A stretch of 11,537 nucleotides of DNA. Source: JALOPX01 sp041309605 (GTDB taxonomy: Bacteria > Krumholzibacteriota > Krumholzibacteriia > Krumholzibacteriales > Krumholzibacteriaceae). The stretch spans positions 1 through 11,537 of the forward strand of contig JBFYZH010000057.1 of NCBI GenBank assembly GCA_041309605.1, written 5' to 3'. Position numbers and translations under genes: made by a program. Shown in pieces: positions 8,605 to 11,537 of this stretch (positions within the stretch are counted from its first letter, which is position 1; each line of letters begins with the position of its first letter). Under the pieces are notes generated by a model. That model had not been told where the DNA came from. It saw only the letters and a program-made list of their open reading frames with translations, and did not search any database.

Positions 8605-8888
8605 TTCCGGCCAGCTTCCGTCTTCTCCGGTAAGGGATCGGGCAACCGGGACCTGGACAGGCCACTGCCCGGGAGACTCCCATATCAAATCTTTTCGGAA
8701 TGTTACGGGAACACCTTGACCGAATCTTTGCCTTCGGTACGTCGATCTCGAGGCGATGGAGAAATGCGTTCCCGTCCATGGTTGATGAAAGCGTAAATAA
8801 GTCGCCCGGCACCCTTTTATGAAGCGTGCTGGATTTATAACCTGCAGCAAGCGATCAAGCCCTGCGGCAAAAACCGCCAAACATGATA

Positions 8889-8901
8889 TGCCAGGCTGGC
8901 A
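8889..8901. repeat. Palindromic TGGCA dyad (possible activator site)
   Basis: TGCCAG and CTGGCA are perfect 6-base arms around a single central G. The site lies about 170 bases before the predicted start of hsp20 transcription. The tight symmetry suits a dimeric DNA-binding protein more than an RNA hairpin, as a one-base loop cannot fold fully. Confidence 0.5.
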
Positions 8902-8910
8902 GCGCGCGTG

Positions 8911-8933
8911 TGCCATTGCGCCATCGAATGGCA
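8911..8933. repeat. Inverted repeat TGCCATT-N9-AATGGCA
   Basis: Perfect 7-base arms are separated by 9 bases. The first arm also pairs with the TGGCA at 8897-8901, so overlapping symmetric pairings are possible. The dyad lies about 135-155 bases before the predicted sigma-54 transcription start, within the usual range of enhancer sites for sigma-54 activators. The role is inferred from position and symmetry. Confidence 0.5.
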
Positions 8934-8964
8934 GCGTATTGTTGGCGACGTGGCAGGCTTCTTG

Positions 8965-8996
8965 GGCCCGGCGGGATCGCGGAAGGATGCCGGGCC
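8965..8996. repeat. GC-rich inverted repeat GGCCCGGC-N16-GCCGGGCC
   Basis: Perfect 8-base arms, all G and C, enclose a 16-base loop in which ATC and GAT can also pair. No T tract follows on either strand, so an intrinsic terminator is unlikely. It lies between the TGGCA dyads and the sigma-54-like promoter. It might insulate the divergent genes, be a protein site, or be part of a structured RNA. Confidence 0.5.
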
Positions 8997-9040
8997 GTTA
9001 ACACGTTGGTATAAATCGAGATGCAAAGACATATAAATTG

Positions 9041-9056
9041 TGGCACGCGCAATGCA
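9041..9056 (+). promoter_or_regulatory. Sigma-54 (-24/-12) type promoter for the small heat shock gene
   Basis: TGGCACG (9041-9047), four bases, then ATGCA (9052-9056). This matches the RpoN consensus TGGCACG-N4-TTGCA/T in all seven -24 bases and four of five -12 bases. The essential GG (9042-9043) and GC (9054-9055) are exactly ten bases apart. Predicted transcription starts near 9067, about 80 bases before the hsp20 ATG. No good sigma-70, sigma-32 or CIRCE element was found nearby. A second TGGCACG at 9064 lacks the -12 GC. Confidence 0.6.
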
Positions 9057-9147
9057 AAAACAATGGCACGTCCGGACAAAAAAAAGGAAAATTACACTAT
9101 TAAAAGGTTCGGAGAAGTTGAGTGCAAATCAAAAGAGGAGGTTCGAG

Positions 9148-9597
9148 ATGAAGCTCATGAAGTGGTATCCCGGGGTAAGCGGAGTGACAACGCTACAGGA
9201 CGATATGGAAAATCTGTTCAACAACCTTTTTGTTGCCAACAGGCGCCTGGTGGAAATGGGAAACGGTACATGGGTCCCGCGGGTGAATATAAGGGAACGC
9301 GAGGACCGGTACGAGCTGACAGCCGAGATTCCAGGAATGAACAAGGACGAGATCAGCATAGAAGTACAGGATAACACCCTGACCATCAGAGGGGAGAAGG
9401 CGACCGAAAAGGACACGGGAGACGAGAAGTTCCATGTTTGTGAAAGGGTTTATGGAAAGTTCGAGAGATCTTTCTTTCTACCCGAAAATGTCAAATCCGA
9501 GGGGGTTGACGCCGAATACAAGGATGGCGTGCTGAAGATCGGTATTCCAAAGACCGAAAAGGCCATCCCAAAAGAAATCAAGGTCAGGGTCAAATAA
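9148..9597 (+). CDS. hsp20: Small heat shock protein, Hsp20/alpha-crystallin family
   Basis: This is a 149-residue ATP-independent holdase chaperone that keeps unfolding proteins soluble in the cytoplasm. A short N-terminal arm (1-40) precedes the alpha-crystallin domain at about 42-137. That domain holds WVPRVNIRE, YELTAEIPGMNKDEISIEV, TLTIRGEK and the signature AEYKDGVLKIGIPK (122-135). The tail KEIKVRVK supplies an I-x-V motif used for oligomer assembly. Length is typical. The frame is open 36 codons upstream to 9040, but AGAGGAGG ends six bases before the ATG at 9148, and the predicted sigma-54 transcription start (about 9067) lies after 9040, so the downstream start is clearly preferred. 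It is the only plus-strand gene in the window, transcribed alone from its own promoter to its own terminator. Regulation by a sigma-54 activator is inferred. Confidence 0.95.
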   Translation: MKLMKWYPGVSGVTTLQDDMENLFNNLFVANRRLVEMGNGTWVPRVNIREREDRYELTAEIPGMNKDEISIEVQDNTLTIRGEKATEKDTGDEKFHVCERVYGKFERSFFLPENVKSEGVDAEYKDGVLKIGIPKTEKAIPKEIKVRVK

Positions 9598-9621
9598 CGC
9601 GGGCCACTGATTCGGATCTCG

Positions 9622-9655
9622 AAGGGAGCTGCTACTAGCGCGGCTCCCTTTTTTT
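9622..9655 (+). terminator. Intrinsic terminator after hsp20
   Basis: AAGGGAGC pairs with GCTCCCTT, and an inner TGC pairs with GCG (one wobble), giving a stem of about 11 base pairs with loop TACTAGC. A run of seven T (9649-9655) closes it. It begins 24 bases after the hsp20 stop. On the minus strand the hairpin has no following T run, so it serves the plus strand best, though it could weakly affect the bactofilin transcript coming the other way. Confidence 0.92.
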
Positions 9656-9692
9656 ATGATGTCCGCTCACTTTCGCCTCGTGTAAATGCCGG

Positions 9693-10181
9693 TCATCTCG
9701 ACCATGCGTTCATATGCTCTTTCTTTTCCTTCGATTTTTCTTCCTGGACCTGCGGTTCGTGCTGCGCCGCAACGGGCTGTCTGCGAACGTTCGCGTCCGG
9801 GCTCATTTTACAGGAACCTTCGAAGAAAACACCCTCGTCGATGACAAGCCGTATCGTTTTTATATCTCCTTCAAGCCTCGATCCGGCCTGTAATTCGATC
9901 TTTTCCCTTGCATCTATATTTCCTTTGACCTTGCCGCCGATTATCGCGCTCGTAACGGCTACGTCCGCCTTCACACTCCCATCCTTGCCGACCACAAGAG
10001 TGCCCGGGCAGTTGATCGTGCCCTCGAATTCACCGTCTATCCTCAGAGTCCCGTCTTTTACGTCGATCGTCCCCTTGACCGTGCATCCCTGCCCGATTAT
10101 CGAGTTCATCTTTCCCTCCGTAATCATTTTTTCACCCTCCTTCCCGAACCTTGCGGCTCCTTTCGCCTGATTCTTCTTCAT
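9693..10181 (-). CDS. Bactofilin (polymer-forming cytoskeletal protein)
   Basis: This 162-residue protein has the bactofilin core at about 25-125: IIGQGCTVKGTIDV, TLRIDGEFEGTI, GTLVVGKDGSVKADV, AIIGGKVKGNID, KIELQAGSRLEGDI. The regular glycine spacing is that of a right-handed beta-helix. The N-terminus is short and basic, and the tail (130-162) is rich in Gln, Glu and Lys and probably disordered. Bactofilins polymerise without nucleotide and place cell-wall enzymes or segregation proteins at defined sites. It lies 10 bases after the M23 peptidase gene and downstream of parB, which supports a scaffold role for both. The ATG at 10181 has GAGG eight bases upstream. An in-frame ATG at 10127 (codon 19) has an even better AAGGAGGG (10135-10142), so two starts, or only the second, are possible. 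Confidence 0.93.
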   Translation of the reverse strand: MKKNQAKGAARFGKEGEKMITEGKMNSIIGQGCTVKGTIDVKDGTLRIDGEFEGTINCPGTLVVGKDGSVKADVAVTSAIIGGKVKGNIDAREKIELQAGSRLEGDIKTIRLVIDEGVFFEGSCKMSPDANVRRQPVAAQHEPQVQEEKSKEKKEHMNAWSR

Positions 10182-10191
10182 ATCTATAACC

Positions 10192-10881
10192 TCATTTTAA
10201 AAGGTATTTTAAAGGGTCAACAGGAACATTGTTCTGTATGACCTCGAAATGAAGGTGCGGCGCCGAACTTTTTCCCGTGCTTCCGGCGTATGCAATGGTC
10301 TGTCCGCGCCCCACCCTTTCATCCTTAACTACTACCACCCGGTCGTTATGTCCGTAAAGTGTTTTTATTCCATACCCGTGATCGACGATCACGATATATC
10401 CATAGGTTTCGTCCCATCCTGCCTCTATAACGTACCCGGCGGCTGCGGCCCTGATCGGGACACCACGTTCCAGCCCTATGTCTATGCCCGCGTGCCGATC
10501 GGTATTTGCCCCCCCGCTTGCCAGGCTGTAACCTCTTGTTATAGGTCCCCTTGCCGGCCAAAAACTGGGGAGGGACAGGAGCATCTGGGTCTTTTCGTTC
10601 TCCACCTCCCAGTCTGCACCTTTTTTTTCGCCCCTCGCGCCGCCAATGGAAACGCTGTCATTGGCGGCCATTTCCAGCCCGAGCATCCGTCTTATCTTCA
10701 GGTCCATAACATTAAGCTCGGCCAGGTCCCTCAGCAAGGCTCCGATCTGTTCGTTTCTATGTGTAAGTTCATCGACCTGCCTTTCGAGCATCACGATTTC
10801 CTTCGCCTTTATAAGAAGTTTTCCGTAAGTTGCCAGAAAGATCGTAATCGCGACAACCCCCACGACCAGAAAAGCGACCAC
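10192..10881 (-). CDS. Membrane-anchored M23 (LytM-type) peptidase, true N-terminus uncertain
   Basis: From the GTG at 10881 the protein has 229 residues: a membrane helix (1-17), a probable coiled coil (about 22-68), then the M23 domain (about 108-229). The residues expected for activity are present: His130 and Asp134 in HAGID, His178 in LYGH, His209 and His211 in HLHFEV. It should cut peptidoglycan cross-links in the periplasm, anchored in the inner membrane. The GTG start truncates the helix. The same frame runs upstream through KFSVIIVPHDIKKTRTYK and SYLFFYAVV, a basic cytoplasmic segment and the first half of the helix, which looks like real protein, yet has no ATG, GTG or TTG back to its stop. 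A GTG at 10990 in the neighbouring frame would give MDNPVYQGKRE and join this frame if one base were missing near 10955-10975. It lies between parB and bactofilin. Activity call is firm; start is not. Confidence 0.88.
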   Translation of the reverse strand: MVAFLVVGVVAITIFLATYGKLLIKAKEIVMLERQVDELTHRNEQIGALLRDLAELNVMDLKIRRMLGLEMAANDSVSIGGARGEKKGADWEVENEKTQMLLSLPSFWPARGPITRGYSLASGGANTDRHAGIDIGLERGVPIRAAAAGYVIEAGWDETYGYIVIVDHGYGIKTLYGHNDRVVVVKDERVGRGQTIAYAGSTGKSSAPHLHFEVIQNNVPVDPLKYLLK

Positions 10882-11009
10882 CGCGTAAAAAAACAGGTAG
10901 GATATCTTGTAGGTCCTTGTTTTCTTGATATCGTGCGGAACGATGATTACCGAAAACTTCTCTCTTTCCCTGATATACCGGATTATCCACCCCCGGGACG
11001 GTCGGATCC

Positions 11010-11537
11010 CTAAAGTGACGTGTCCACTCCCATCCTGGAAAGTATGCCCTCCAGGTCGTCATCCGAATAATATTCTATCGAAATCGCCCCCCCCTTTTTT
11101 CGCGGCACAATACGCGCCCGCGTACCGAGAAGCAACTCGATCCTTTCCTCGAGCGCCGCTATCTGCGGATCGGTTTTCCTTTGTCCCCTGGGCCTTTTCT
11201 TCCTGCCGAGCGGTCTGGCGGCATGCTCCACTTCCCGCACGGTAAACCCGAACTCTACGACCCGCCTCGCCCAATCGATCTGTTCCTTTTCCCCTTCGAT
11301 CGATAGTATCGCCCGGGCATGTCCGGCCCGTAATTTTCCCTGTTCGAGAAACCCGATCACTTCGGCGGGAAGGTTTAGAAGCCTGATCGTATTGGCAACC
11401 GTGCTCCTTTCCTTGCCGAGGATATCGGCAATATCTTTCACCGGGATGTCGAACTCTTCCTGCAGGGCGACATATCCCCTTGCTTCCTCGATCGGATTTA
11501 GATCCTCTCTCTGGAGGTTCTCGAGAAGAGCGAGCTT
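11010..11537 (-). CDS. parB: Chromosome partitioning protein ParB (5' end outside window)
   Basis: The 175 visible residues are the C-terminal part of a chromosomal ParB (Spo0J/Noc group); the N-terminal CTP-binding ParB/Srx portion is largely outside the window. The first residues, KLALLENLQREDLNPIEEA, match the conserved end of the ParB core. The helix-turn-helix follows (VKDIADILGKERSTVANTIRLLNLP), which recognises parS. Then come a linker and the C-terminal dimer domain with KKGGAISIEYYSDDDLEGIL. ParB loads on parS sites, slides as a CTP-dependent clamp, and with ParA segregates the origin. ParA is probably next upstream, unseen. The M23 peptidase and bactofilin genes follow in the same direction, so segregation and cell-shape genes are probably co-transcribed. 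An A6-G8 tract (11087-11100) encodes the KKGG motif. No parS site was recognised. Confidence 0.95.
   Translation of the reverse strand, partial: KLALLENLQREDLNPIEEARGYVALQEEFDIPVKDIADILGKERSTVANTIRLLNLPAEVIGFLEQGKLRAGHARAILSIEGEKEQIDWARRVVEFGFTVREVEHAARPLGRKKRPRGQRKTDPQIAALEERIELLLGTRARIVPRKKGGAISIEYYSDDDLEGILSRMGVDTSL

Larger units (their letters stand above)
8605..9147. other. Divergent regulatory spacer between protease and small heat shock gene
   Basis: This 543-base stretch holds no ORF that I can support. Short frames cross it but their translations look random. It holds three successive inverted repeats (8889-8996), seven copies of TGGCA or its complement TGCCA (8889, 8897, 8911, 8929, 8951, 9041, 9064), a sigma-54-like promoter (9041-9056), and an A-rich leader ending in the ribosome binding site AGAGGAGG. 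The part next to the protease (8605-8830) shows nothing clear; I could not identify the protease promoter. Confidence 0.6.

Noticed and set aside
8605..8916. N-terminal extension of the protease frame
   Set aside because: The 104 extra residues resemble no signal peptide or domain, and they cover the spacer; a hydrophobic export-like segment begins only at the ATG at 8604.
8830..9000. tRNA or known riboswitch in the structured spacer
   Set aside because: No cloverleaf, T-loop GTTCGA or CCA end fits, and the hairpins do not match a riboswitch core I recognise.
8998..9037. Sigma-70 promoter from TTAACA and two TATAAA sequences
   Set aside because: No -35/-10 pair has acceptable spacing; TTAACA lies only 6 or 28 bases from the TATAAA boxes.
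9064..9080. Second sigma-54 promoter at the other TGGCACG
   Set aside because: The -12 element is absent: ten bases after GG the sequence is CA, not GC.
9040..9147. Upstream start for hsp20
   Set aside because: The extension lies partly before the predicted transcription start, is not Hsp20-like, and a much better ribosome binding site precedes 9148.
9001..9147. CIRCE or sigma-32 heat-shock element before hsp20
   Set aside because: No TTAGCACTC-N9-GAGTGCTAA repeat and no CTTGAA with a CCCAT-type -10 element were found.
1..11537. CRISPR array, transposon, prophage or defence island
   Set aside because: No regularly spaced repeats, transposase, integrase, nuclease or helicase gene is present; the identified genes are envelope, stress and segregation functions.

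Overview
The window is GC-rich, gene-dense bacterial DNA. The secreted protease at 5212-8604 ends in an NPFNP-type C-terminal domain, as found in type IX sorting domains and FlgD-like Ig folds. Such tails are common in the Fibrobacterota-Chlorobiota-Bacteroidota group and in related candidate phyla such as Krumholzibacteriota, Eisenbacteria and Latescibacterota. With the lipoproteins and high GC, this points to a Gram-negative, probably uncultured lineage of that kind. The assignment is inference.

Region 1 (1-4881, minus strand) reads in transcription order: a lipoprotein S9 prolyl-oligopeptidase-type peptidase, a MoxR AAA+ ATPase, a DUF58 protein and a BatA-like membrane VWA protein that leaves the window. 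Gaps of 24, 41 and 67 bases make one operon likely. MoxR, DUF58 and BatA form a known chaperone/VWA set tied to envelope maturation and stress tolerance; the peptidase at its head is the less usual member. Region 2 (4882-5211) is a non-coding spacer holding the peptidase leader, which has several small GC-rich inverted repeats, and a weak candidate promoter.

Region 3 (5212-8604, minus) is one large secreted subtilase: S8 catalytic domain, spacer domains, PQQ-type beta-propeller repeats, and the sorting/Ig-like tail. Region 4 (8605-9147) is a 543-base divergent spacer. It holds three successive inverted repeats, seven TGGCA/TGCCA boxes, and a close match to a sigma-54 (-24/-12) promoter pointing at the small heat shock gene. 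That gene (9148-9597, plus) has a strong ribosome binding site and a clear intrinsic terminator.

Region 5 (9693-11537, minus) is a compact cluster: parB (its start lies beyond the window), a membrane-anchored M23 peptidase, and a bactofilin. It joins chromosome segregation, peptidoglycan hydrolysis and a bactofilin scaffold. The reading frame of the M23 protein runs upstream of its first usable start codon, so the start codon is unusual or the sequence has a one-base error there.

No tRNA, rRNA, CRISPR array, transposase or integrase was seen. The most informative new observations are the sigma-54-like control region of the small heat shock gene, and the ParB-M23-bactofilin cluster with its N-terminal anomaly. 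I found nothing that amounts to a wholly new defence or mobile system.
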